Source: Phycisphaerales bacterium
GTDB lineage: Bacteria; Planctomycetota; Phycisphaerae; Phycisphaerales; SM1A02
Assembly (NCBI GenBank): GCA_020427625.1
Contig: JAGQOI010000395.1
Span: 1 to 14,275 of the forward strand
Direction: 5' to 3'
Length of the DNA stretch: 14,275 bases
In this document: piece after piece, positions 1-7,313 of the stretch
How the letters are laid out: the number at the start of each line of letters is the position of its first letter
Position numbering within the stretch: the first letter of the stretch is position 1
Made by a program: the position numbers and the translations under genes
The notes under the pieces: model-generated
Seen by the model: the letters and a program-made list of their open reading frames with translations, nothing else
The model's database searches: none
Told to the model about the DNA's origin: nothing

Positions 1-1
1 C

Positions 2-2017
2 GGATGGACCATGCTCCACTTCCTCTGGATCGGCACCGTCATCGCCCTCATCGGCGGCGCGGCTCGGCGCGTCGTCCATCACCACGCGCCTTCCCTGCGT
101 TACGCCGTCGTGCTCGCGACGTTCATCGCCCTCGCGGCCGCGCCGGTCGCCGTGCTCGTCATCGTCACGCCCGAGACGTCCATGACCTCCGCGCCACGGA
201 CCCCGTCGCCGTGGTCGTCCGCGCTCCTCGTCCCGGACGCGTTCGACGTCGGCGCGCTCGGTGACGCGACGATGGACGGCGGCTCGCCCGGCATCGATCC
301 CGTCGCCGTGTCGCGCGTCGAGCCCGACGTGCGGTCGTGGTCGATGGTCGTCGCGTCGTGGCTGCCGGTCGTCTGGCTGCTCGGTCTTCCCGCGGCGATG
401 CTGCCGATCGCGATGGGTCTGTACGGCAGCGGCCGCCTGCGCCGCGCGTCGCGAACCTGGCCCGGCCGCGGTCTGGATGCGCGCCTCGCGGCGTTGCGGA
501 CGACGATCGGCGTGAGCCGCGCCGTCGGCATCGCCGTCTGCGACCGGCTCATCTCGCCGGTGGTCGTGGGGATCCTGCGTCCGGTGATTCTCCTGCCGAC
601 GTCGGTGCTGACGGGATGTGATGCCTCGCAGCTCGACATGATCCTGCTGCACGAGCTTGCGCACGTGCGTCGGTGGGACAACTTCGTGAACCTGATGCAG
701 CGTCTCGTCGAGGCGGTGCTGTTCTTCCACCCGGCCGTCTGGCTCGTGTCGGCCTGGGTGCGTCGCGAGCGCGAGCACTGCTGCGACGATCTCGTCGTGC
801 GTCTCACGTCGGCGCCGGAGGCGTATGCGTCGACGCTCGCCTCGCTGGCCGCGCCGCGTCGCGCGGCTCAGCTCGATGCCGCCCTTGCCGAGCATCCGCT
901 CGTCACCCGAATCCGCCGCATTCTCAATCTGGAGGACCCCACGATGTCCGCTTCCCGCACACATCTCACGTTGCTCGTCGCCGCGTTCACCGTTGCGTCG
1001 ATCGCGCTGCTGCCCACGGTCGGCCGCGCATCGTCGAAGCCGGCGGAGGCGCCGTCGGCGCTCGAATCGGTGCGCGTCGTCGCACCGGACGGTCCGCGCT
1101 CCGACCGCTGGTTCGACGCGTCGGAGGCGTCGGCGCCGAAGTCCGACCGCGCCGTTCCCGCGGCCGACGACGGTCGGTTCGGCGATGCGCCGAAGGCGCT
1201 CCTCGGTCGGGTCACCGATGCACGGTTCCCTCGGGCCGCCGCGCCGGCGCCGAAGTCCGACGACGCGGGCGCGAAGCTCCGTCTCGAGGCGCTCGCGATC
1301 GCCCGAGACAGTCTGATCGCCGCCGGTGAGCTCGATCTCGCCGAGCAGGTCGCGGCCCGCATGGGCGGCACCTGGCGCCCGGGCCGGGCGCAGGACCTGT
1401 TCGCGCGCCCGCAGTCGGATCACGACGTCCCCCTGCTCGGCGACGTGCCGGTGGTGGGTGATCTGTTTCGCCGGGGCGCGGCACCGGACGACGGGCAGGC
1501 CGCGGCGAAGATCAGAGCCGCCGAAGACTTCAAGCGCGCCCTCAAGTCGAAGATGATCGACGAGGAGCACCTCGCCCGCCTGAAGACCCTCGGTCGGCTC
1601 GGCGAGATGAAGGGAGCGCCCGAAGAACTCCTTCGGGCCGCGGGTCTCGCGAAGCGCGGTGCCCTCGACGCCGCCCACCTGGCGCTGCTCGAGCGCACGC
1701 TTGCCGAACAGCCGGCCCTGCTCGAACGACTGCACGCGGCCGACGAAGGCCTGCTGCATCGTCACGTCGAGGGTGCGCAGGAGGCGAAGGCGGTCGAGGC
1801 GCTGATCAAGGAACTGCATGCGCGCGGGACCCGCGATGCCGATGCCGCGCGGGAGCGCGACTCCGTCGATGCGCAGGTCCGACGCCTGCACGAAGCGCTC
1901 GACGCGGCGGAGGCCGAGCGTGCCGTCATGGCGCAGCGTCTGCGGGAACTCGAGCAGCTTCTGGACGCCCGCCGGAAGTCGAAGGCGAAGGTGCCCGGCG
2001 ACGGCGGCGCTCGCTGA
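2..2017 (+). CDS. M56-family (BlaR1/MecR1-like) membrane metalloprotease, 5' partial
   Basis: Integral-membrane zinc protease of the BlaR1/MecR1 type, expected to cleave a cognate BlaI-like repressor. The frame is open to the window edge and reads GWTMLHFLWIGTVIALIGG, matching the usual M56 N-terminus (GWTLLHxLWQG), so the true start is upstream and the ATG at position 11 is probably internal. Counting from that ATG: membrane segments near 1-18, 33-52 and 112-138; zinc motif HELAH at 214-218, followed by RRWDN; a probable third ligand in RREREHCCDD (251-260); a fourth membrane segment near 308-326. The extracytoplasmic tail (327-668) has no penicillin-binding sensor domain. It holds a Pro/Ala/Asp-rich linker with repeated APKSD, a secretin-like signature VPLLGDVPVVGDLFRR at 473-488, and a charged helical, coiled-coil-like end. 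Its repressor partner would lie left of the window. The M56 assignment is firm; the signal sensed is unknown. Confidence 0.88.
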   Translation, partial: GWTMLHFLWIGTVIALIGGAARRVVHHHAPSLRYAVVLATFIALAAAPVAVLVIVTPETSMTSAPRTPSPWSSALLVPDAFDVGALGDATMDGGSPGIDPVAVSRVEPDVRSWSMVVASWLPVVWLLGLPAAMLPIAMGLYGSGRLRRASRTWPGRGLDARLAALRTTIGVSRAVGIAVCDRLISPVVVGILRPVILLPTSVLTGCDASQLDMILLHELAHVRRWDNFVNLMQRLVEAVLFFHPAVWLVSAWVRREREHCCDDLVVRLTSAPEAYASTLASLAAPRRAAQLDAALAEHPLVTRIRRILNLEDPTMSASRTHLTLLVAAFTVASIALLPTVGRASSKPAEAPSALESVRVVAPDGPRSDRWFDASEASAPKSDRAVPAADDGRFGDAPKALLGRVTDARFPRAAAPAPKSDDAGAKLRLEALAIARDSLIAAGELDLAEQVAARMGGTWRPGRAQDLFARPQSDHDVPLLGDVPVVGDLFRRGAAPDDGQAAAKIRAAEDFKRALKSKMIDEEHLARLKTLGRLGEMKGAPEELLRAAGLAKRGALDAAHLALLERTLAEQPALLERLHAADEGLLHRHVEGAQEAKAVEALIKELHARGTRDADAARERDSVDAQVRRLHEALDAAEAERAVMAQRLRELEQLLDARRKSKAKVPGDGGAR

Positions 2018-2050
2018 ACATCCAGTCGCCTGAATCGTCACGAATGACCT

Positions 2051-2080
2051 GCGCGGGCGCCGGACTTCCGGCGCCCGCGC
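2051..2080. terminator. Strong hairpin between convergent genes, probable bidirectional terminator
   Basis: A perfect 13-bp inverted repeat (2051-2063 with 2068-2080) closes a 4-nt loop, ACTT. It begins 33 bp after the stop of the M56 gene and lies 18 bp beyond the stop of the convergent dockerin-repeat gene. There is no run of T on either side, so it is not a canonical intrinsic terminator, but its position and GC-rich stem fit transcription termination for both genes. Confidence 0.7.
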
Positions 2081-2098
2081 TGTCATGGTTCGAGGTCG

Positions 2099-3241
2099 TC
2101 AGTCGCCGCAGCAGTCGCCCCAGGCGGCGAGGAGGACGGCGAGATCGGCCGGCCCGACGCCGGGAAGGCCGTCGAGATTCTGCGGACACGGCGCGGGACA
2201 GTCACCCCAGGCCGCGAGCAGGGCCGCGAGGTCGGCCGGTCCCACATCGCCGTCGCGGTTGAAGTCCGCGGGACAGCACGGGCCGCCCGCGAGCGCGAGG
2301 ATCGCCTGAAGATCGCTCGCATCGATCGCGGCATCACCGTTGACGTCGCCCGTGCAGCACGGGTCGGTCAGCGCGAGGAGCCGGTGGACGTCGGCGTAGG
2401 TCACGTCGCCGTCGCCGTCGAGATCGCCCGGGCACGGCGGCTGCTGGCAGGGGTCGGTGAACAGGAGGTCCCGCATGATCGCGAGGTCGCCGCCGTTCAC
2501 GCGACCGTCGGCGTTGAGATCACCCGCGCAGCACGGGCCGAAGTTCGATTCGAGCAGTTCGAGATCGGCGAGGTTCACCTCGCCGTCGCCGTTCAGGTCG
2601 GCCGCGCACGGCGCGGGGCATGATCCGAAGCTCCGCAGCAGGATCTCCGCGTCGATGTCGTCCACGACGCGATCGCCGTCGAGGTCGCCGAGGCAGCACG
2701 GGCCGGTCGCGGCGAGGGCGATGAACAGGTCCTGCACGTCGACCGTGCCGTCGCGGTTGAGGTCCGCGGGACAGGGACACCCCTCGGCGCAGGCGCCGAA
2801 CGCGCCTTCGAGTTCGGCGATGTCGAGGTCGTCCACGACGCCGTCGACGTTGAAGTCGGCCGGACAGCACGGCGAAGGCGGGCATGACGTGCCGAAGTAG
2901 CAGGTCTGGAAGATCTCGGCGTCGATGTCCTCGACGGTGCCGTTGCCGTCGAGGTCGGCCGGGCAGCACGCGCCGAGTTGCGCGAGCATGAGCGCGAGAT
3001 CGTCGAGGTTGATCTCGTGATTGCCGTCGAGGTCGGCGATGCAGTCGGGGAGATCGTCCGGACACGGTCCGAACAGGCTCTCGAGGAGGGCGATGTCGGA
3101 CTCGCCGACGAGACCGTCGCTGTCGAGATCCGCTGGACAACAGCAGGGCGACGCGTCGGCGGTCGCGACGAGCAGCAGTCCGACGACGGATGCGGCCGCG
3201 CCGATGGGGAGGCGATGTCGGGTTCGATTCGGGTCGATCAT
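2099..3241 (-). CDS. Secreted protein of about twelve dockerin/EF-hand-like repeats
   Basis: A 380-residue exported protein of unknown function. It has a signal peptide (basic MIDPNRTRHR, hydrophobic GAAASVVGLLLVATADA, cleavage near residue 30). Everything after that is repeats of 26-32 residues with calcium-loop motifs such as DLDGDG, DLNRDG and DFNVDG followed by xVxxxDL helices. Loops start near residues 38, 70, 97, 129, 160, 186, 215, 241, 273, 299, 329 and 356. The last (NLDGLPGVGPADLAVLLAAWG) has a degenerate loop. Cys-rich joints (PCCPAD, PCCLGD) separate many units, suggesting disulfides. No catalytic domain is visible, unlike normal dockerin proteins, which carry one pair at the end of an enzyme. 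The start is set by AGGAG at 3249-3253, 7 nt upstream; an in-frame ATG at 3307 would put 22 residues before the signal peptide. A calcium-dependent surface or scaffold role is possible but inferred. Confidence 0.85.
   Translation of the reverse strand: MIDPNRTRHRLPIGAAASVVGLLLVATADASPCCCPADLDSDGLVGESDIALLESLFGPCPDDLPDCIADLDGNHEINLDDLALMLAQLGACCPADLDGNGTVEDIDAEIFQTCYFGTSCPPSPCCPADFNVDGVVDDLDIAELEGAFGACAEGCPCPADLNRDGTVDVQDLFIALAATGPCCLGDLDGDRVVDDIDAEILLRSFGSCPAPCAADLNGDGEVNLADLELLESNFGPCCAGDLNADGRVNGGDLAIMRDLLFTDPCQQPPCPGDLDGDGDVTYADVHRLLALTDPCCTGDVNGDAAIDASDLQAILALAGGPCCPADFNRDGDVGPADLAALLAAWGDCPAPCPQNLDGLPGVGPADLAVLLAAWGDCCGD
2102..3151 (-). repeat. Array of about twelve dockerin-like coding repeats
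   Basis: The coding repeats run at 78-96 nt intervals. The joints are also visible in DNA: the string CAGCACGGG or close variants recurs on the + strand near 2274, 2355, 2530, 2694, 2865 and 2963, encoding the PCC joints. Protein units are diverged, pointing to old duplication rather than recent tandem copying. The two GPADLA(A/V)LLAAWG units at the C-terminal end (near 2110-2260) are the most alike. Confidence 0.8.
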
Positions 3242-3270
3242 GGGGTGGCTCCTGTGGGCATGGGGATCGC

Positions 3271-3291
3271 GCCGCGGTCGAGCCGCGGTCG
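3271..3291. repeat. Direct repeat GCCGCGGTCG, 11-bp spacing
   Basis: Two exact 10-bp copies lie at 3271-3280 and 3282-3291, one helical turn apart, 30 bp upstream of the dockerin-repeat gene start. They could be a regulator site, but the sequence is GC-rich and the repeat may be chance. Confidence 0.3.
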
Positions 3292-3354
3292 CGACGGCGC
3301 TGGTCACGGGTGCATTCCTTCTCAGAAGTCGCGTGACGCGGCGTGGCGCAACGG

Positions 3355-3380
3355 GCGACCTTCGCAGGTCGCACTACAAT
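3355..3380 (+). promoter_or_regulatory. Putative prpB promoter -10 with adjoining inverted repeat
   Basis: TACAAT at 3375-3380 is a good -10 hexamer in otherwise GC-rich DNA and would give a leader of about 45 nt before the ATG at 3431. Just upstream is a perfect 7-bp inverted repeat, GCGACCT / AGGTCGC (3355-3361 and 3366-3372, loop TCGC), overlapping the -10 upstream region and a possible operator. No clear -35 is seen. The rest of the 3242-3430 divergent gap holds no other clear signal except the 11-bp-spaced direct repeat. Confidence 0.4.
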
Positions 3381-3430
3381 GTGCATTCGCGCCGCTCGCG
3401 AGGCGGGTGCGAGGAAGGACTGTTCGCCGC

Positions 3431-4309
3431 ATGACCCAGCCCGCAGTGCATCCCGGCCGCCGTCTTCGTGACGCGATGGCGCGGGGAACCGTCATGGCGC
3501 CCGGCGCCTTCAACGCGCTCGTCGCCCGCGCCGTCGCGCGGGCGGGCTTCGAGGCGACGTACATCTCCGGCGGCGCGACGGCCAACGTCGCCGGGTATCC
3601 CGACATCGGACTCATCACCCTCACCGAGATGACCCGCACCATCCGCGAGATCGCGACCGCCGGCGGCGTGCCCGTCATCGTCGACGCCGACACCGGCTAC
3701 GGCGAAGAGGAGATGGTGGTCCGGACGACGATCGAGTACGAGCGCGCCGGCGCGGCGGCCATGCACATCGAGGACCAGGTCTTCCCGAAACGATGCGGAC
3801 ATCTCGACGGCAAGTCGCTCGTCGATGCGGAGACGATGGAGATCAAGGTCCGCGCGGCGGCGACGCACCGCGAGTCGCCGGACTTCATCATCATCGCCCG
3901 GACCGATGCCCGCTCGGTGACCTCGTTCGACGACGCGGTCCATCGCGCGAACCGCTATCGCGACGCCGGCGCCGACGTGATCTTCCCCGAGGGACTGACA
4001 TCCGAGGACGAGTTCGCGCGGTTTGCCGCGGCGTCGCCGGGCCTGCTGCTGGCGAACATGACGGAGTTCGGCAAGACGCCGTCGATCTCGGCGTCGCGTT
4101 TCGCCGAGCTCGGGTACCAGATCGTGATCTATCCGTTGAGCATGATGCGTCTGGCGATGGGTCATGTCGCCCGGGGGCTCGCGTCGCTGCACGAGCACGG
4201 GACGGTCGACGCGGTGCTGGGCGAGATGCAGACGCGGGCGGAGTTGTACGACCTGCTCGACTATGTCCCGGGTGAGCTGTGGACGTTCGGCGACCGGCCG
4301 GGCGCGTAG
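3431..4309 (+). CDS. prpB: Methylisocitrate lyase (isocitrate lyase/PEP mutase superfamily)
   Basis: A cytosolic lyase predicted to split 2-methylisocitrate to pyruvate and succinate, the last step of the methylcitrate cycle for propionyl-CoA. It is 292 residues, matching PrpB (about 295). Visible marks: VDADTGYG (84-91) with the Mg-binding aspartates, HIEDQ (112-116), the catalytic loop KRCGH (120-124, Cys122), ARTDA (156-160), ANMTEFGKTP, and the PrpB-typical end MQTRAELYDLLDY. KRCGH argues against PEP mutase, which lacks this cysteine loop. The start follows a purine-rich GAGGAAGGA (3411-3419) at a rather long 11-nt spacing; upstream in-frame extension to 2978 runs antisense to the dockerin gene and is not real. 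No prpC or prpD is nearby, so it is an orphan in this window. It ends 12 bp from the convergent kinase gene. A different 2,3-dicarboxylate or oxaloacetate substrate cannot be excluded. Confidence 0.88.
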   Translation: MTQPAVHPGRRLRDAMARGTVMAPGAFNALVARAVARAGFEATYISGGATANVAGYPDIGLITLTEMTRTIREIATAGGVPVIVDADTGYGEEEMVVRTTIEYERAGAAAMHIEDQVFPKRCGHLDGKSLVDAETMEIKVRAAATHRESPDFIIIARTDARSVTSFDDAVHRANRYRDAGADVIFPEGLTSEDEFARFAAASPGLLLANMTEFGKTPSISASRFAELGYQIVIYPLSMMRLAMGHVARGLASLHEHGTVDAVLGEMQTRAELYDLLDYVPGELWTFGDRPGA

Positions 4310-4321
4310 CCCGCCTCGGCA

Positions 4322-6529
4322 TCACGTTTCGCGCAGCGCATCGATCACCCGGCGCAGGGCGTCGGCGGCGGGTTCGTCGCCCATGCGCGTGCGGGTCGAC
4401 GCATCGCGGCGCAAGACCTGGACGAGCGACGTTCGCGGCGCGTCGGCGAGGGCGCGCAGCAGCGGCAACGCGTCGTGGGCGGGGAACGGCCGCGCCGGCG
4501 GCGACTCGGCGACGAGGCGTCGGAGGCGATCGAGCGTCCGGTCGTCGTCGGGATGCTCGACCGCGAGCATGGCGCAGGTCGTGAGGAAGGCGAGGCGATG
4601 AGCGATGACGGCCTCGGGGAAGTGTCCGAGCGCGTCGTGCGCCGCGGCCGCGCGACGGTGCAGGGTCGCGACCCATCCGTCGCCGTACACGTCGCGCACG
4701 ATCGGGATCGCCTCGTCGAGCGCGACGAGCGCATCCTCGTGTCGTCCGAGTCCCATGAGCAGTCCGGTGTATCCGTGCAGGCATTCGGCGTAGAACGGAT
4801 CGTCGCGGAGATCGAGGTCGGCGAGCATGTCGAGCGCGGCTCGGTAGAGCGTCTCCGCATCGGCGCCGCGGCGCTGGCAGAGGCGCATGTACCCGAGATT
4901 GTGCAGGCACGAGGCGAGGTCGCGATGCGGTCCGGGCGATGCGCGCCGGTAGGTCGCGAGCGCGTCGAGCAGGTGGCGTTCGGCCTCGTCGAATTGGCGC
5001 GGGCGGGCGACGTGATACAGCGCGTAGCCGAGCCGCATCTTCGCCTCCGCCACGCGGGGATCGTCGGCATCGAGGTGCGCGAGGCGGATCGCCAGCGCCT
5101 CGCGATGCACGTCGACGGCGTCCGGACGACTGCTGTTGGCGAGGGCCGTGCCGAGCACGACGAGGATGCGGGCGAGACGCTCGTCGTCGCCGGAGACGGC
5201 GCGCGTCAGCGCGGCCGCGCGCTCGAGATGCGGAATCGCCTCCCGGTACAGCCAGAGGCGCCGGTACGTCGAGCCGATCGTGAAGTACACCTCGGCGGCG
5301 ACGCGGGGCTCGTCGGCGAGTTCGGCGTCGGCGCGACGGGCCGCGGCGTCGAGCATGCGGAGGACCGTCGTGTCGCCGCCGCCCTCGCGCGACGGGCCGG
5401 CGACGGCGAACGACTCGTGCATGAATCGATTCACCTGCGCGGTGACGCGCTGCGAGTCGATCGTCCGTTCGATGAAGATCGCGAGCACCGACGCGAACAC
5501 CACGGCGAGCAGCACGAAGGCGACGACGGCGCCGGCGGCGATGCGATGACGCCGCATGAGCGTTCGCAGCAGGTACGCGGGACTCGGCGGGCGGGCGAGC
5601 ACCGGACGCCCGTCGGCCAGCCGGTCGAGATCATCGACCAGCGCGGCGACCGACTGGTAGCGATCCGCCGGCGCCTTGGCGAGACACCGTCCGACGATCG
5701 CATCGAGGTCGCGCGCCACCGCGGGATTCGATGCCGACGGACGACCGGGCGTCACCGTGCGCACGGCGTCGATCGCGGCCGCGAGCGTGCCGTCCGTCGC
5801 GTACGGCGCGGCGCCGGTGAGCATGTGATGGAGCAGCAGACCGAGGGCATGAATGTCGGCGCGGGCATCGACCGACGCGGCCGGACCGGCGATCTGCTCC
5901 GGTGCCGCCCACGCCGGCGTGCCGACGAAGGCCTCGGTCAGCGTGTCGTCGTCACGCGCGCCGTCCACGAGTTTCGCGAGGCCGAAGTCGAGCACGTGCG
6001 GTCCGTCGCCGTCGACGAGGATGTTGGACGGCTTGAGGTCGCGGTGGATGACGCCGCGCAGGTGCGCGTGATGCACGGCGTCGGCGACGCGCCGGAAGGC
6101 GTCGAGGACCTCGTCGACCGTGCGGTCGCGGGCCCAGTCGGTGATCGGCACGCCGTCGATCCACTCCATCGCGATGACGGTCTGGTCGTCGATCTCGTCG
6201 ATGGTGAAGAGGCGCACGATGTGGGGATGGGCGAGGGTCGACGCGATGTCGATCTCGCGCTCGAAGCGTCGTCGCGCGTCGTCCGTTGCGAAGGCGCCGG
6301 CGCGGAGACGCTTGACGGCGACGTCGCGGGCGATGCCGCGCCGGCGGGCGCGGTAGACCACGCCCTGTCCCCCGCGGTCGATCTCGCCGAGGATCTCGTA
6401 CGGTCCGATCCGTCCGGCGGGCTGATTCTCGCTCATCGCGGCAGCGCGGAAGCGTCGGAGCCAGGCGTTCTCGTCGTCGAAGCCGAAGAGCGCGTGATCG
6501 TCGGCGGGCAGGGGGCGTTCGTCAGGCAT
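4322..6529 (-). CDS. Membrane Ser/Thr protein kinase with TPR domain
   Basis: A 735-residue Hanks-type kinase. After a short acidic N-terminus, the kinase domain spans about 44-305: glycine loop GGQGVVY (53-59), VAVK lysine 73, HRDLKPSN (162-169), DFG (181-183) and APE (209-211), so all catalytic residues are present. One membrane segment at about 330-354 (GAVVAFVLLAVVFASVLAIF) puts the C-terminal half outside the cytoplasm if the kinase is inside. That half (about 410-620) is rich in TPR-like helices (for example RLGYALYHVARPRQFDEAERHLLDAL), suggesting protein-binding signal input. The start is set by GAGGAG (6537-6542), 7 nt upstream; the ATG at 6547 has no such site. It overlaps the sigma gene's stop in ATGCCTGA, so translation is probably coupled, and the two form an operon. 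The likely role is phosphorylation-based control of, or parallel to, the partner sigma factor. Confidence 0.92.
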   Translation of the reverse strand: MPDERPLPADDHALFGFDDENAWLRRFRAAAMSENQPAGRIGPYEILGEIDRGGQGVVYRARRRGIARDVAVKRLRAGAFATDDARRRFEREIDIASTLAHPHIVRLFTIDEIDDQTVIAMEWIDGVPITDWARDRTVDEVLDAFRRVADAVHHAHLRGVIHRDLKPSNILVDGDGPHVLDFGLAKLVDGARDDDTLTEAFVGTPAWAAPEQIAGPAASVDARADIHALGLLLHHMLTGAAPYATDGTLAAAIDAVRTVTPGRPSASNPAVARDLDAIVGRCLAKAPADRYQSVAALVDDLDRLADGRPVLARPPSPAYLLRTLMRRHRIAAGAVVAFVLLAVVFASVLAIFIERTIDSQRVTAQVNRFMHESFAVAGPSREGGGDTTVLRMLDAAARRADAELADEPRVAAEVYFTIGSTYRRLWLYREAIPHLERAAALTRAVSGDDERLARILVVLGTALANSSRPDAVDVHREALAIRLAHLDADDPRVAEAKMRLGYALYHVARPRQFDEAERHLLDALATYRRASPGPHRDLASCLHNLGYMRLCQRRGADAETLYRAALDMLADLDLRDDPFYAECLHGYTGLLMGLGRHEDALVALDEAIPIVRDVYGDGWVATLHRRAAAAHDALGHFPEAVIAHRLAFLTTCAMLAVEHPDDDRTLDRLRRLVAESPPARPFPAHDALPLLRALADAPRTSLVQVLRRDASTRTRMGDEPAADALRRVIDALRET

Positions 6530-7103
6530 CGCCGGTCTCCTCGGCACGGATCTGCCGCGCGATGATCGCCCGCAGGCGGTCGCGGAGACGCTGGCGCGTC
6601 TTGCGCACGACGGCGGGGGAGACCTCGAACATCGCGGCGATCGTCGCGGTGCTCCGACCGTTCAGCATCGCGTCGAACATCGCGAGGTGGACCGGGTCGG
6701 CTTCGTCGCGCAGCGTATGCAGCGCGGCACGGCAGTGATGCCGCACCCATTCGTCCTGCCAGGATGCATCAAGGGTCTCGGGTGCCGCGTGATCGACGTC
6801 GAGCGTCCGGAGTCGTCCGTGCCGGCGGCGGAGTTCGGCGACGGCGTGCACGACGGCGCGCCCGAGGTAGGTGCGGAAGCGTCCGTGGGCCGGGTCGTAG
6901 CGGAAGCCGGGCAGGGTGCGGGCGAGGTTCATCATGACGGCCTGACGAACGTCCTCGGCGTCGGCGACCTGGAGTCCGATGCGCCGTCCGAAGGCGAGGA
7001 TGAGCGGGCCGTAGCGACGATCGAACGCGCGCCACGCGGCATGATCGTGCGCATCACGCACGCGTCGCAGGAGCGAGGGATGGGTGGAGGCGTCGGTCGG
7101 CAT
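6522..7103 (-). CDS. ECF-type RNA polymerase sigma factor, kinase-linked
   Basis: A 193-residue extracytoplasmic-function sigma factor directing RNA polymerase to a specific promoter set. Region 2 is at about 20-90 (AWRAFDRRYGPLILAF, DAEDVRQAVMMNLARTL, FRTYLGRAVVHAVAEL). Region 4 is at about 125-180, with the helix-turn-helix TATIAAMFEVSPAVVRKTRQ. Regions 1 and 3 are absent, as in the ECF family. The start at 7103 gives MPTDASTHPSLLRRVRD, the usual N-terminus of planctomycete ECFs of this kind; no clear Shine-Dalgarno is present. An ATG at 7166 sits inside a putative -10 box and a GTG at 7193 lies upstream of it, so both are less likely. The gene overlaps the downstream kinase by 8 nt. No anti-sigma gene is present, so the kinase is the likely controller, as in ECF groups linked to Ser/Thr kinases in Planctomycetes. 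Confidence 0.9.
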   Translation of the reverse strand: MPTDASTHPSLLRRVRDAHDHAAWRAFDRRYGPLILAFGRRIGLQVADAEDVRQAVMMNLARTLPGFRYDPAHGRFRTYLGRAVVHAVAELRRRHGRLRTLDVDHAAPETLDASWQDEWVRHHCRAALHTLRDEADPVHLAMFDAMLNGRSTATIAAMFEVSPAVVRKTRQRLRDRLRAIIARQIRAEETGDA

Positions 7104-7164
7104 GGGTCGGGATGCGGATTCCGGATCGGCGCGGACGTCACCGAGGGATGCAGAAACTCGTTCC

Positions 7165-7175
7165 ATTCTGTCACA
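7165..7175 (-). promoter_or_regulatory. Putative extended -10 promoter of the sigma/kinase operon
   Basis: On the minus strand the sequence reads TGTGACAGAAT: a CAGAAT -10 (7165-7170) preceded by an extended -10 TG element. It would start transcription about 55 nt before the ATG at 7103. The 14-nt context CGGTGTGnCAGAATnG recurs before the region-4 gene at 12890. No convincing -35 is seen. The rest of the 7104-7313 gap holds only a weak 7-bp inverted repeat at 7223-7248. Confidence 0.4.
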
Positions 7176-7313
7176 CCGAAGGCGATGGACCACTATGTAT
7201 TCGTGAAGGCCGCGCCGAATGATGCGACGGCGTGCGGATGTCGTCGCACCGGAGTCGGTGGGACGAACGGGCCGCGATCGGCGCGTGCATCGGGCGCGTC
7301 GCGGAGGTGTGTC

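Noticed and set aside
2102..3151. Regular repeats suggestive of a CRISPR or tandem-repeat array
   Set aside because: The repeats are in one coding frame and encode dockerin-like units; the intervals are also coding and there are no conserved identical repeats with unique spacers.
2978..3430. N-terminal extension of the prpB frame
   Set aside because: It runs antisense to the dockerin-repeat gene and adds 151 residues not found in PrpB, whereas the start at 3431 gives the family length.
4475..6565. Long open frame (696 codons) on the + strand opposite the kinase gene
   Set aside because: It mirrors the codon bias of the GC-rich kinase gene, is rich in Arg, Glu, Gly and Val with no recognisable domain, and the kinase on the other strand has every catalytic motif.
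7223..7248. Inverted repeat TGCGACG / CGTCGCA with a 12-nt loop before the gene at 7314
   Set aside because: Short and GC-rich; expected by chance in this composition and not aligned to a promoter.
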